Assembly: GCF_000046705.1 (NCBI RefSeq)
Contig: NC_005956.1
Span: forward strand, 1,867,048 to 1,931,047
Length of the DNA: 64,000 nt
Source: Bartonella henselae str. Houston-1
GTDB lineage: Bacteria; Pseudomonadota; Alphaproteobacteria; Rhizobiales; Rhizobiaceae
Direction: 5' to 3'
Made by a program: the position numbers and the translations under genes. The notes under the pieces are model-generated. The model did not search any database. It had not been told where the DNA came from and saw only the letters and a list, made by a program, of their open reading frames with translations. The first letter of the stretch is position 1. The number at the start of each line of letters is the position of its first letter. Positions 28,729 to 38,435 of the stretch are shown one piece after another.

Positions 28729-30350
28729 TGATTCATCTCCCTATTTTTGAGAGAAAAATCATCTAAAACACTTCCAATATAGTTCCGGGGTTCATACAAA
28801 GTCTTAGCAGTTTCAGACATATAATGACTAACAGGACCGGCTATAATTGTTATAAGAACACACAAAGTAAGGAGAACAGCAATAGGTACAAATTCGATCA
28901 CCTGCACACGCGGAACTGTACCTTCATGAGACACCCAAAAAGTTCGAATACCCGTTCGTGTCAGAGCAATTAAAGCTGCAAAACCAGAAATGGTAACAAA
29001 AATCACAAAAAGCCAATCATAATGAACCGGTAAAGAAGCAGCAAAATCTTCTTTATTGTGGTTTAAGATTGCCATAAACATCATAAATTTAGCAATAAAA
29101 CCAGAAAAAGGTGGTAGACCAATAATCAAAATGGCACAGATACCAAAACAGACTCCAAGAATTGCCAAAGTTACCGGCAAATAAGTACCAACTTCATCCT
29201 CTTCCTCTTCTTCATCGTCACCATAGACTTCCATTGTAACAGTTAAAACATTGGCAGCCACATCTTGACAGCGTTCAACCAACTCCACCAAAAGAAAAAA
29301 AGCACCAAAGGCTAAAGTTGAAGAAACAATATAAAAGAGTGCACCTGCTGTGAGTGCTATATTGCCGATCCCAATGGTTGCCAACAAAGTACCAGAAGAG
29401 ACAAGAATGCTATAAGCCACCAAACGCACCAAAACTTGGCTCGCCAAGACCCCAATAAAACCAAAAGCCATAGTGGCAAGTCCACCATAAAATAAAACCA
29501 TTTTACCAAAATGACTAAAATATTCACTTTCAGGACCAAACCATAGCAATGTCAGACGTAAAACAATATAAATACCCACCTTGCTTAAAAGTGCAAAAGA
29601 AGCTCCAACGGGTGCTGCTGCGGCACTATAAGTCGGCATCAACCAAAAATTAAGTGGCCACATACCCACTTTGAGTAAAAAAGCAATCCCCAAAAGCGCC
29701 GCGCCTATTTCAAATAAAACAATATCCGCAGAGGTTATATGTTTCATTTTTACAGCCAAATCGGCCATATTAAGAGTACCAACGATTCCATAAATGAGTG
29801 CCGTACCAACTAAAAAAAACAACGAAGCAATAAGATTAACGACGACATAATGCAATCCTGCACGTACACGTAACTGCCCAGAGCCATGCAACACAAGCCC
29901 ATAAGAAGCCGTTAACATAACTTCAAAAAACACAAATAAATTGAACAAATCACCTGTCAAAAAAGCGCCGTTTATTCCAACCATGAAAAATTGCATCAGT
30001 GACTGAAAATGAGGACCAGCTTTATACCAATGAGCCTGTGCAAAAACCAACGCGGCTGTGATCAACAAGCTGGAAAGTAAAAGCATCATAGAACTTAAAC
30101 GATCAAGGACCAACACAATTCCAAAGGGAGAAGGCCAATTGCCAAGCCGATAAACATCGGCAGCCGGCGCAACTTTAAGAGCATGGATAATCAATAAAAC
30201 AGCAACAATGACTAATAATCCGGTAGAAGAAATGCTGATTAATGATTTAAGTTTTGAACGGCGTTCATCATAGAAAAGGAGAAGTGCTCCAGTAATTAAT
30301 GGCAAAAGAATAGGTAAAATAAGGAGATGATTTACTCCAATTTTCATCAC
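28725..30350 (-). CDS. phaD: Mrp-type cation/proton antiporter subunit D
   Basis: A 541-residue polytopic protein of the NuoM/NuoN type and one of the two large proton-channel subunits. The conserved Glu of the membrane channel is in FFEVMLTASYGL (about residue 140), and the Lys in LLKVGMWPLNFWLMPTYSAAAAPVGA (about residue 226). An acidic loop (GDDEEEEEDEVG) at about residue 380 is unusual and probably cytoplasmic. It overlaps phaC and phaE by 4 bases. Residue numbers are estimates. Confidence 0.95.
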   Translation of the reverse strand: MMKIGVNHLLILPILLPLITGALLLFYDERRSKLKSLISISSTGLLVIVAVLLIIHALKVAPAADVYRLGNWPSPFGIVLVLDRLSSMMLLLSSLLITAALVFAQAHWYKAGPHFQSLMQFFMVGINGAFLTGDLFNLFVFFEVMLTASYGLVLHGSGQLRVRAGLHYVVVNLIASLFFLVGTALIYGIVGTLNMADLAVKMKHITSADIVLFEIGAALLGIAFLLKVGMWPLNFWLMPTYSAAAAPVGASFALLSKVGIYIVLRLTLLWFGPESEYFSHFGKMVLFYGGLATMAFGFIGVLASQVLVRLVAYSILVSSGTLLATIGIGNIALTAGALFYIVSSTLAFGAFFLLVELVERCQDVAANVLTVTMEVYGDDEEEEEDEVGTYLPVTLAILGVCFGICAILIIGLPPFSGFIAKFMMFMAILNHNKEDFAASLPVHYDWLFVIFVTISGFAALIALTRTGIRTFWVSHEGTVPRVQVIEFVPIAVLLTLCVLITIIAGPVSHYMSETAKTLYEPRNYIGSVLDDFSLKNREMNQ

Positions 30351-30688
30351 TGCACCTCACGTCCATCAACGTGATCTGAACCCGTTAAACCGCGTGAAAC
30401 CAGAAGGATAACCAAAAATAAAGCTGTCGTTGCAAAACCAATAACAATCGCAGTTAAAACCAAGGCTTGTGGGAGAGGATCGACATAATTAGCTGGATTA
30501 ATAACAGTGGCAGGATCAACAATTGGCGCAGCGTTACTACGCGGTCTACTCATTGAAAACATAAAAAGATTGACACCATAAGAAATTAAAGACAAACCAA
30601 GAATGACTTGAAAAGTTCGTGGACGCAAAACAAGCCAAATTCCTGATCCAACAAGAACACCAATGCTTAAAGAAAGAATAATTTCCAT
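30347..30688 (-). CDS. phaC: Mrp-type cation/proton antiporter subunit C
   Basis: 113 residues, three membrane helices, NuoK-like. The family blocks LRPRTFQVILGLSLISYGVNLFMF and DPLPQALVLTAIVIGFATTAL are present. A loop rich in Pro and Asn (VDPATVINPANYVDPLP) sits before the third helix. It overlaps phaAB by one base and phaD by 4. Confidence 0.94.
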   Translation of the reverse strand: MEIILSLSIGVLVGSGIWLVLRPRTFQVILGLSLISYGVNLFMFSMSRPRSNAAPIVDPATVINPANYVDPLPQALVLTAIVIGFATTALFLVILLVSRGLTGSDHVDGREVQ

Positions 30689-33609
30689 TAATTTTCCTTC
30701 TCTTTCAAAAGAGGTTTCTTACCGATTCGGTAACTACGAATTGACTGGTGTGCAAGGGCAATCAAAATAAGAACTGTTGCTCCCAACACAAGAGAAAACA
30801 CACCCAAATCAAATAAAAAAGTAGATGATACAGGAATGTTTCCAATCAGTGGCAAATGCGTATCTTGAAAAAAGGAGGTTAAAAAAGGATACCCAAAAAG
30901 CAACGCCCCCATTCCCGTTAAGACTGACAACAACAAGCCAAAGCCCATCCAACGTAAAGGCAAAACCTTCAAATGGTTTTCCACCCAACGAATATCACGA
31001 GCAAGATATTGCAAAATAAAGCCTATCGCTAAAGTCACACCACCGACAAATCCACCTCCTGGAAGATTATGTCCCCGCATAAATAAGTAAACTGAAAAAG
31101 CAATAATAATGGGAAAGAGCCACCCCATAACAACAGCAGGAATAGTGAGATAATTGAACACTGTATCTCCCACATTTTGATCAGACCGTGCCATATCAAA
31201 AGCTTTCTGAATACGTTGTTGAAAAGGCGCATTAATACTTTCAGGAGCAGGACGAAACCGCCGCAATAGTGCAAAAACAGTGAGGGAAACAACACCCAAA
31301 ACGACAATTTCTCCCATAGTATCAAAGCCACGGAAATCAACCAACAACACATTTACAACATTACGACCACCAGCATTCGAATAAGCATTCGTCAGAAAAA
31401 AATCAGAAACTGTCTGACCTTGAGGTCGTGTCATCACAGCAAAGGATAGCCAAGCTACACCAGCGCCTCCCACAAGTGCTATGATGAAATCACGCATACG
31501 GCGCAAACGTACAAAAAAGCGAACAGGGGTTGGAGCAGAATCATATAAACGCTTAGGCAACCATCGCAAACCAAGCAATAACAAAACAACAGTCACAACC
31601 TCAACAACCAATTGCGTTATTGCCAAATCAGGCGCAGAAAGCCATAAAAAGGTTGCACAAGTCATCAACCCTGCTCCCCCCAACAGCATGAGTGATGCAA
31701 GACGGTGAAATTTTGCTTGCCAAGCAACTAAAAGCGCGCACGATACCCCAACCAACCAAAGGGCAAGAAAAGGAAGATCAAACGGGAAAAGTGGTAATGA
31801 ACCTGCTGAAATGAAACCATCAGACCAAAGCAAAAGAGCAACAAATGCAAAACACATCAAGAAAATCCAGTGCAACTGTATCTGCAAACGACGTGTTGAT
31901 AAAACAGATTCCACCGCACGCGCCCATTTCCAAGAAATAATCACGAGAATGCGTTCAAAAATACGGGGTCCGTTTAAGTGACGAAAAAAAGGTGCTCCAT
32001 CATCACAGGATAAAAAATAACGATACCCGACAACATAAAGCAATGCACCTCCTAATAAAGCCACAAAACTCATCATTAATGGAGTATTAAACCCATGCCA
32101 AACAGCCAAACTATAAGGAACTGTCATTGATCCTAAAACAGAAACAACTGCATTATCCAAAATAGGCCCGATTGTTAAATGAGGCATAATACCAACCGCT
32201 AAACAAACAAATACCAAAAGTTCCATTGGAAGACGCATAAAATGCGGTGGTTCGTGTGGAGTTTTTGGTAAATTGACAGGTTTTGGTCCTAAAAAGACAC
32301 CATGAATAAAACGTATAGAATAGGTAACACTAAAGAGGCTAGCGAGCGTTGCCACATAAGGTGCAATCCAATCGAGCCATGATTCCATATGTTTTTCAAC
32401 AGCTTCAGCAAAAAACATTTCTTTTGATAAAAAACCATTCAGCAAAGGAACTCCAGCCATTGCTGCGCTCGCCACCAAAGCGAGAGTTGCCGTAATAGGC
32501 ATAGAGCGATAAAGACCTGTCAGTTTACGCATATCACGCGTCCCTGTTTCGTGATCAATAATACCAGCTGCCATAAATAAAGAAGCTTTAAAAGTAGCAT
32601 GATTGGCCATATGAAAGATCGCTGCAACACATGCCTGTGGACTCCCAAGACTTAAAAGCGTTGTAATCAATCCAAGATGACTAATAGTTGAATAAGCAAG
32701 AAGACCTTTCAAATCTTGCTGAAACATAGAAAAATAGGCGCCAAGCAGCAATGTCGAGAGTCCTGAAAAGCCAACCAGCCAAAACCAAGATTCTGTCCCC
32801 GATAAAACTGGCCATAAACGAACAAGCAAAAACAGCCCAGCCTTCACCATTGTTGCCGAATGCAAATAAGACGAGACAGGGGTAGGAGCAGCCATCGCAT
32901 GAGGCAACCAAAAGTGAAATGGAAACTGTGCACTTTTCGTTAATGCTCCCAATAAAATACAAATAAAGATAGGACTATAAAGAGAGCTTGACCGAATCAG
33001 ATCTCCAGATTGCAATATTTTATCCAAATCAAAACTGCCAACGATATATCCAATCAATAATACCCCAATAAAAAGGACGAAACCACCAAAACCTGTGATT
33101 GTTATAGCCATACGCGCACCATCACGTGCACTTGCATTATGGTACCAATAGCCAATCAACAAAAAAGAAAAAATACTGGTGAGTTCCCAGAAAACTACTA
33201 AAAAAACGAGATTACCTGATAAGACTATTCCTGTCATTGATCCCATAAAGGCCAAAAAAAAGGAAAAAAATCGTGGTACAGAATCAGCCGGATCCATATA
33301 ATAGCGTGCATAGACGACAACAAGCAGCCCAATTCCTGTAATGAGTAAGCAAAAAAGCCATGACAACCCATCCATACGGAGGATCAAATTACTCCCCCAC
33401 TCTGGAAGCCAAGAGATATCTAGACGCACCATACCGTTTGCGTGAACCGCTGGATAAAGCATTATTGTAAAAAGAAGGCTGAAAAGTGCAATGACCCCAG
33501 CAAACCACGCTTCATTATTTTTTGCTGTCGAACGAAAAAAGCCAATAACAGCACTTCCACAAAAGGGAAGCAAAACAAGCAATATCAACATTGCTTCCCG
33601 TGTTGTCAT
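30688..33609 (-). CDS. phaAB: Mrp-type cation/proton antiporter fused subunits A and B
   Basis: A 973-residue fusion. The first part (about 1-780) is MrpA, a NuoL-like channel with the key Glu in VFWELTSIFSFLLIGYW (about 140) and the Lys region LTKSAQFPFHFWLPHAMAAPTPVSSYLHSATMVKAG. The C-terminal part carries the MrpB domain with RGHNLPGGGFVGG. The A-B fusion is the rule in rhizobial Pha systems, known from Sinorhizobium where they exchange K+ for protons and are needed for pH tolerance. It is the first gene of the operon. A perfect 9-bp inverted repeat lies 26 bases upstream of the start. Confidence 0.95.
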   Translation of the reverse strand: MTTREAMLILLVLLPFCGSAVIGFFRSTAKNNEAWFAGVIALFSLLFTIMLYPAVHANGMVRLDISWLPEWGSNLILRMDGLSWLFCLLITGIGLLVVVYARYYMDPADSVPRFFSFFLAFMGSMTGIVLSGNLVFLVVFWELTSIFSFLLIGYWYHNASARDGARMAITITGFGGFVLFIGVLLIGYIVGSFDLDKILQSGDLIRSSSLYSPIFICILLGALTKSAQFPFHFWLPHAMAAPTPVSSYLHSATMVKAGLFLLVRLWPVLSGTESWFWLVGFSGLSTLLLGAYFSMFQQDLKGLLAYSTISHLGLITTLLSLGSPQACVAAIFHMANHATFKASLFMAAGIIDHETGTRDMRKLTGLYRSMPITATLALVASAAMAGVPLLNGFLSKEMFFAEAVEKHMESWLDWIAPYVATLASLFSVTYSIRFIHGVFLGPKPVNLPKTPHEPPHFMRLPMELLVFVCLAVGIMPHLTIGPILDNAVVSVLGSMTVPYSLAVWHGFNTPLMMSFVALLGGALLYVVGYRYFLSCDDGAPFFRHLNGPRIFERILVIISWKWARAVESVLSTRRLQIQLHWIFLMCFAFVALLLWSDGFISAGSLPLFPFDLPFLALWLVGVSCALLVAWQAKFHRLASLMLLGGAGLMTCATFLWLSAPDLAITQLVVEVVTVVLLLLGLRWLPKRLYDSAPTPVRFFVRLRRMRDFIIALVGGAGVAWLSFAVMTRPQGQTVSDFFLTNAYSNAGGRNVVNVLLVDFRGFDTMGEIVVLGVVSLTVFALLRRFRPAPESINAPFQQRIQKAFDMARSDQNVGDTVFNYLTIPAVVMGWLFPIIIAFSVYLFMRGHNLPGGGFVGGVTLAIGFILQYLARDIRWVENHLKVLPLRWMGFGLLLSVLTGMGALLFGYPFLTSFFQDTHLPLIGNIPVSSTFLFDLGVFSLVLGATVLILIALAHQSIRSYRIGKKPLLKEKEN

Positions 33610-33634
33610 TTTTCAAACTCCATCCTGCCTTTAA

Positions 33635-33655
33635 CATTTTGTCGATGACAAAATG
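33635..33655. promoter_or_regulatory. Inverted repeat upstream of the pha operon
   Basis: A perfect 9-bp inverted repeat, CATTTTGTC-GAT-GACAAAATG, begins 26 bases before the phaAB start codon. It could be an operator bound by a dimeric regulator, or a hairpin in the mRNA leader. I do not recognise a known regulator's consensus. Confidence 0.45.
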
Positions 33656-33798
33656 AAAATTTGCATTATCACCTCCCCATCTAGCATTTACGACAATAAG
33701 ATTTAATAAAACTTAAAAGCAGTTAAAATTTTCACGAAACAACCGTTAGATGAAAAAACTGTCCCACATGCAAAGTGCCTTAAAGATTTTTCATTGTT

Positions 33799-34284
33799 CT
33801 ATCTCTTAAAAAAGCGAGAAAGACACTGCTTACGAGGTCCATAATAAGGCTGATAGCTATTGTCATTTTCATTGTAAGAACGATAACGCGCACGACAAGA
33901 ATCAAGATGTTGTTTAAGCATCCATGGTTCTTTTTCTTTCAAAGAAGAAATCAAAAGCATTCTTTGCGAAGCTGATCTTTCTTTTAAGGGCACGTGCTTT
34001 GCGTTTAGATGGGGAAATGCAACGAATGCCGTTTCAGGATACCACCAATCATCACTATATTTACGATAACCACGTCGATAATGACGATAGCCTTTGAAAC
34101 CATTAAGTTCCCTACGCCCTGTAACAATCAAAGGAACTGTATTCTCTTGAACAGAAAATGGGTAAGATGCCCTCACTTCAGGATCACTTTTTTGCGCAGA
34201 AACAATGATATTGGTTACTATTACGAAAACACTTCCGATAAGTGTAATAATCAAAGCATAATAAAAACTCTTCATCATAGGCAT
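33799..34284 (-). CDS. BA14K family exported protein
   Basis: 161 residues with an N-terminal hydrophobic segment (about 7-30) as signal or anchor, a Tyr/Arg-rich middle (YRHYRRGYRKYSDDWW) and the C-terminal BA14K signature CRARYRSYNENDNSYQPYYGPRKQC. The Brucella 14-kDa antigen of this family is immunoreactive and has lectin-like activity. The Tyr-rich middle resembles surface proteins of other Rhizobiales. The Met at 34284 or the Met two residues later could be the start. It is divergent from nspC and single. Confidence 0.8.
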   Translation of the reverse strand: MPMMKSFYYALIITLIGSVFVIVTNIIVSAQKSDPEVRASYPFSVQENTVPLIVTGRRELNGFKGYRHYRRGYRKYSDDWWYPETAFVAFPHLNAKHVPLKERSASQRMLLISSLKEKEPWMLKQHLDSCRARYRSYNENDNSYQPYYGPRKQCLSRFFKR

Positions 34285-34452
34285 AATACAAATCTCACAA
34301 AAACGGAACCAAAATTAGATTACAAAGAGTATTTTCATCACAAAACGATACGTAGATTCTCTTTTACGATTCTTTTTCGCTTGAGACATTCTGCTACTCC
34401 ATGTACTAAACGTTAGTCTCAAGAATAAGATCCTTCAAAAAGTGGATAAAAA

Positions 34453-35550
34453 ATGATTAAAACTCCCTATTATCTTATCGATAAATCTAAACTCATAAGG
34501 AATATGGAAATTATCGCTCGTTTACGAGAAATGTCGGGAGCAAAAGTTTTGCTCGCTTTGAAATGCTTTGCCACATGGAGTGTTTTTGATTTAATGTCTA
34601 AATACATGGATGGAACGACCTCATCTTCCCTTTATGAACTCCGTTTAGGAAAAGAAAAGTTTGGCAAAGAAACCCATGCCTATTCAGTAGCTTGGGCAGA
34701 TTATGAAATTGATGAAACCTGTAGTTATGCAGATAAAATTATCTTTAACTCCATCCAACAGCTTCAACGTTTTGCCAATGTGACAAAAACCATCCAACGG
34801 GGTTTAAGGTTAAATCCAGGAATCAGCGCATCAAACTTTGATCTTGCCAATCCCTCTCGCCCTTTTAGCCGCTTAGGCGAAACCAATCAAAAGGCTATTA
34901 AAGAAGTTTTGCCCCTTATAAACGGCTTAATGATTCATAATAATTGTGAAAATGCTGATTTTAATCTTTTTGACCAAATGCTGAAGCATATGGAAGAAAG
35001 ATTTGCAGAACTCTTTGCTGCGGTTGACTGGATAAGCCTTGGAGGTGGAATTCATTTTACAGCTGAAAATTATCCTCTAGAAACTTTTGCAGAACGCTTA
35101 AAACATTTTTCAAAAACTTATGACGTCACCATTTTTCTAGAACCAGGAGAAGCCGCCATCACCAAAAGCACGACATTAGAAGTAAGTGTGCTTGATACAT
35201 TGTATAATGAAAAAAACCTTGCCATAGTTGATAGCTCAATAGAAGCTCATATGCTTGATCTTTTAATCTATCGTGAAAATGCAAAACTAGAACAAAATCA
35301 AGGTCCCTATGAAATCATGGTTTGTGGAAAATCTTGTCTTGCTGGTGATATTTTTGGAACATTTCGGTTCCCTGAACCTCTCAAAATAGGTGATAGATTA
35401 TCTTTTCAGGATACTGCAGGCTATACAATGGTTAAAAAGAACTGGTTTAATGGCGTTACAATGCCAGCCATTGTTATTAAAGAGTGTAATGGAGCTCTAA
35501 CAATTCAACGTCAATTTAGTTATAATGATTATCAAAAAAGCCTTTCATAA
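34453..35550 (+). CDS. nspC: Carboxynorspermidine/carboxyspermidine decarboxylase
   Basis: A PLP enzyme of the alanine racemase fold and related to LysA, but with the NspC pattern: PLP Lys in LLALKCFATW (Lys37), SLGGGIHFT, FLEPGEA, and CLAGDIFG carrying the active-site Cys from the partner subunit. It decarboxylates carboxyspermidine or carboxynorspermidine to the polyamine. 365 residues is normal. The reductase gene follows in the same direction after 56 bases, so the two form the alternative spermidine route seen in many alphaproteobacteria that lack S-adenosylmethionine decarboxylase. Confidence 0.93.
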   Translation: MIKTPYYLIDKSKLIRNMEIIARLREMSGAKVLLALKCFATWSVFDLMSKYMDGTTSSSLYELRLGKEKFGKETHAYSVAWADYEIDETCSYADKIIFNSIQQLQRFANVTKTIQRGLRLNPGISASNFDLANPSRPFSRLGETNQKAIKEVLPLINGLMIHNNCENADFNLFDQMLKHMEERFAELFAAVDWISLGGGIHFTAENYPLETFAERLKHFSKTYDVTIFLEPGEAAITKSTTLEVSVLDTLYNEKNLAIVDSSIEAHMLDLLIYRENAKLEQNQGPYEIMVCGKSCLAGDIFGTFRFPEPLKIGDRLSFQDTAGYTMVKKNWFNGVTMPAIVIKECNGALTIQRQFSYNDYQKSLS

Positions 35551-35606
35551 TTCAAATCTACAAAAAACCATCATGCGGCAATATTAATGAAGGAGATAAC
35601 CTAAAA

Positions 35607-36839
35607 ATGAAGAAAAATATTCTCATTATTGGTGCTGGAGGTGTTGCACAAGTTGTTGCGCATAAATGCGCCCAAAACAACGATATTCTCGGTGAAATTC
35701 ATATCGCTTCACGAACACTCAAAAAATGTGAAGCAATTGTTGCATCCATTAAAAATAAAAAAGCAATGAAAGTAGAAGGCATTCTCAAAAGCCATAAACT
35801 CAATGCAATGGATGTAGGAGAAATTGTACAACTCATCCAAAAAATCAAATGCGAAATTGTTATCAATGTTGGCTCTTCTTTTCTTAATATGTCTGTTCTC
35901 TCAGCCTGTATCGAAACTAAGTGCGCTTATATCGATACTGCAATTCATGAAGATCCTTTGAAAATTTGTGAAACACCTCCTTGGTATAGCAATTATGAAT
36001 GGCCTAGGCGTCAAGAATGTGAAAAAGCTGGTATAACTGCCATTTTAGGTGCAGGCTTTGATCCAGGCGTCGTGAATGCTTATGCAGCTTTAGCGAACAA
36101 TGATTATTTCGACAAAATCACAGATATTGATATCATTGATATTAATGCCGGAAACCATGGACGTTGGTTTGCCACCAACTTTGATCCAGAAATTAACTTT
36201 CGCGAATTTACAGGACAAGTATGGTCATGGCAAAATAAAAAATGGACTTCCAATCAAATGTTTGAAATCAGCCGTGAATGGGATCTCCCGGTTGTTGGAA
36301 AACAAAAAGCCTATATGACGGGACATGATGAAATTCATTCATTATCCAAAAATCTTGATGTTCAAAATATCCGCTTCTGGATGGGGTTTAGTGAACGTTA
36401 TATTACTGTTTTTACTGTTTTGAAAAAACTAGGGCTCTTATCCGAACAACCAATTAAAACGGCAGAGGGGCAAGAAATTGTTCCTTTAAAAGTCGTAAAA
36501 GCCGTCTTACCTAATCCCTCTTCTTTAGCGCCAGATTATACAGGAAAAACCTGTATTGGAGACCTCATTAGAGGTGAAAAAGATGGAAAACAAAGAGAAG
36601 TTTTTATCTATAATATAGCTGATCATAAACAAGCTTTTAATGAAACCGGTGCACAAGCTATTTCCTATACAGCGGGTGTACCAGCAGCAGCAACTGCCCT
36701 TCTTATTGCCACTGGCAAATGGGATGTTAAAACCATGGCTAACGTAGAAGAACTACCACCGCATCCTTTTCTCAAATATCTCGATTATATGGGGCTTCCT
36801 ACCTTTATAAGAGAACAGCAAGAAGAGAAAAAATTATAA
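35607..36839 (+). CDS. Carboxynorspermidine/carboxyspermidine dehydrogenase (saccharopine dehydrogenase family)
   Basis: A 410-residue NAD(P)-dependent enzyme that condenses diamine (putrescine or diaminopropane) with aspartate semialdehyde and reduces the imine. The Rossmann motif IIGAGGVAQVVAHKCA lies at residues 6-21, and IHEDPLKI, EWPRRQECEKAGITAILGAGFDPGVVNAYAA follow, typical of this branch (Lys1/CASDH). GGAG (AAGGAG at about 35590) gives a strong ribosome-binding site. A clean rho-independent terminator follows at 36.88 kb, ending the transcript. It forms the polyamine pair with nspC. Confidence 0.92.
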   Translation: MKKNILIIGAGGVAQVVAHKCAQNNDILGEIHIASRTLKKCEAIVASIKNKKAMKVEGILKSHKLNAMDVGEIVQLIQKIKCEIVINVGSSFLNMSVLSACIETKCAYIDTAIHEDPLKICETPPWYSNYEWPRRQECEKAGITAILGAGFDPGVVNAYAALANNDYFDKITDIDIIDINAGNHGRWFATNFDPEINFREFTGQVWSWQNKKWTSNQMFEISREWDLPVVGKQKAYMTGHDEIHSLSKNLDVQNIRFWMGFSERYITVFTVLKKLGLLSEQPIKTAEGQEIVPLKVVKAVLPNPSSLAPDYTGKTCIGDLIRGEKDGKQREVFIYNIADHKQAFNETGAQAISYTAGVPAAATALLIATGKWDVKTMANVEELPPHPFLKYLDYMGLPTFIREQQEEKKL

Positions 36840-36877
36840 TTTTAAATTTATTCTTTATAGACTAACGAGAGATGCAG

Positions 36878-36906
36878 AAAACCGCTCCTAAAAAGAGCGG
36901 TTTTTT
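36878..36906 (+). terminator. Rho-independent terminator after the polyamine genes
   Basis: The stem AAACCGCTC / GAGCGGTTT closes over a CTAAAAA loop and is followed by TTTTTT. It lies about 40 bases past the carboxynorspermidine dehydrogenase stop. It is the best intrinsic terminator in the window. Confidence 0.88.
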
Positions 36907-36914
36907 AAAAAACA

Positions 36915-37470
36915 GACAAGATATTGATTTATAAAGATAATTCATCGCTTTGCAATTTGAATGAGAACTCCGAATATCCTAAGATCTTCTCATTTCAAAC
37001 ACTCTCATCGTGAATCACTCAAAACCATTCTCTTGCATGTTACAAAAAGGGGGCGGGGCGGCGTGCGGATAAAAACAACTTAAAAAAATAAAAATGCCCC
37101 TTATGAACCATCTTAAGTACCAAGGGCTGTCACAACATTTTGCGCTAACCAAGAGAATAACAGTGCCGACTTACTCCTTCATAAGCATAAAGAGGGTAGT
37201 GCACAACGGATTTCCCATTATATCCTTCACAAAAAACGCCGTCATCATCGTGAAAGGAGCTTAGGTGTGCTGGATGTCTCTTTAAAACAAGTGTGTGAAT
37301 GAAATACAGAATGATGTCCTGTTTTACGTTGAGGCATATGACCCTATTAAGAACATGAGAAACAAAAATGTGAGGCAATGCGCACTCTCCATTATTGAAT
37401 AAGATATTACTCTTCAATGCTTTTGAAAGCCGTAAGCCGAATTAAAGGGTGATGATAAGGCTGGGAGCTG
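36915..37470 (-). repeat. Decayed dispersed repeat, copy B
   Basis: It is the best-preserved copy. The minus strand keeps a 90-codon frame (37145-37417) whose C-terminal half reads FCEGYNGKSVVHYPLYAYEG, the conserved trace of the family, followed by stops where other copies also break. It is in direct orientation with copy A and inverted relative to copy C, so B and C flank the integrase remnant as inverted repeats. The end proximal to the terminator carries the 19-nt word shared with the fragment at 17421. Confidence 0.65.
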
Positions 37471-37561
37471 GTTTCTATCTGTACAACTTCATATTCTTCC
37501 CCAATGAGGCTGTTGCCTTTTCAGAGATTATACAAATAGATATACGCAATGTTCTTCCGAT

Positions 37562-38023
37562 CTGCATACAAAAGCTGCAACAGCAGAGAAAGCACTAAAC
37601 TGCCTTAATCTTTATCTCAAACACGCTGCTGTGCTAGGTTTAGATATTGATTTACAAAAAAAAGAAAAAGCACGAGCTTTACTAAGAAAACAAGGTGATA
37701 AAACCACTAATAGACCAGCTATGGATTGGAGAGATATTCCGGCTTTTTATCAGACACTGAGTAAAACGATAACAATGACATAACTGGCTTTGCATCTTCT
37801 TATCCTTACAAGTGTTCGTACAAATCCTTTGTACCATATTCATAAAATCAGATTGACGGCGCTATACAAACTAACCCTACTGAGAATATGAAAGGAAGGC
37901 GTGACACTATAATAGAATTTCGCATACCTTTATCATCAGAAGCTCTAAAAACTTTGGAACAAACGCTTCTGCTTTCTTGCAATAATTTCTTTTTTTCTAC
38001 AACAGGTCTTGATCCTATTGCAG
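37562..38023 (+). pseudogene. Decayed phage-type tyrosine integrase
   Basis: Reading in frame from 37562 gives a core-binding domain trace (LHTKAATAEKALNCLNLYLKHAAVLGLD in separate parts, KARALLRKQGDK, RPAMDWRDIPAFYQTLSK), an in-frame stop, then the catalytic-domain start LALHLLILTSVRTNPL with the first active-site Arg. After a stop and a frame change near 37.88 kb it continues as MKGRRDTIIEFRIPLSSEALKTLEQ and ends near FFFSTTG. The order matches phage integrases of the P4-like type. The rest of the catalytic domain is missing, so it is dead. No matching tRNA lies next to it. Confidence 0.78.
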
Positions 38024-38435
38024 CAAAACAGAACGCCATTGGGTTGCCAATTCACGGATTTATTTTAAAGAGACATCTCTTAATGTATCCAAACCCATTT
38101 CGCGACGGCATCTATGAAGGATATAACAATAAATCCATCGGGCACCATCTTCTTTACAATTATGACGCTTCAAGCCAGCAGCATCATACCATTTTACCAA
38201 CTCAAAATATTGCACCAACCCTTGGCACTTAAGACGATTCATAAGGGGCATATTGACTCCTTGTCTTTAATAGTTTTTATCCACACGCTCATCCCATTTG
38301 TAACATGCACGCGAATGATTTTGATTAATTCAACATGGAAAGATTTGAAATGAGAGAATCCTGCGGCATTCAGGGTTTTCATTCAAGTTGAACAATGCTA
38401 AATTATCATTATAAATCAATATGTTGTCCGTTGTT
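38020..38435 (+). repeat. Decayed dispersed repeat, copy C
   Basis: The plus strand reads FRDGIYEGYNNKSIGHHLLYNYDASSQQ, clearly related to copy B, and later CTRMILINSTWKDLK, related to the copy A trace CKRMILICSL. It shares the 17-nt word AAAACAGAACGCCATTG (38025-38041) exactly with copy D (55818-55834). It ends at TTGATTTATAA words in inverted form (near 38410). It directly follows the integrase trace and may have truncated it. Confidence 0.62.
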
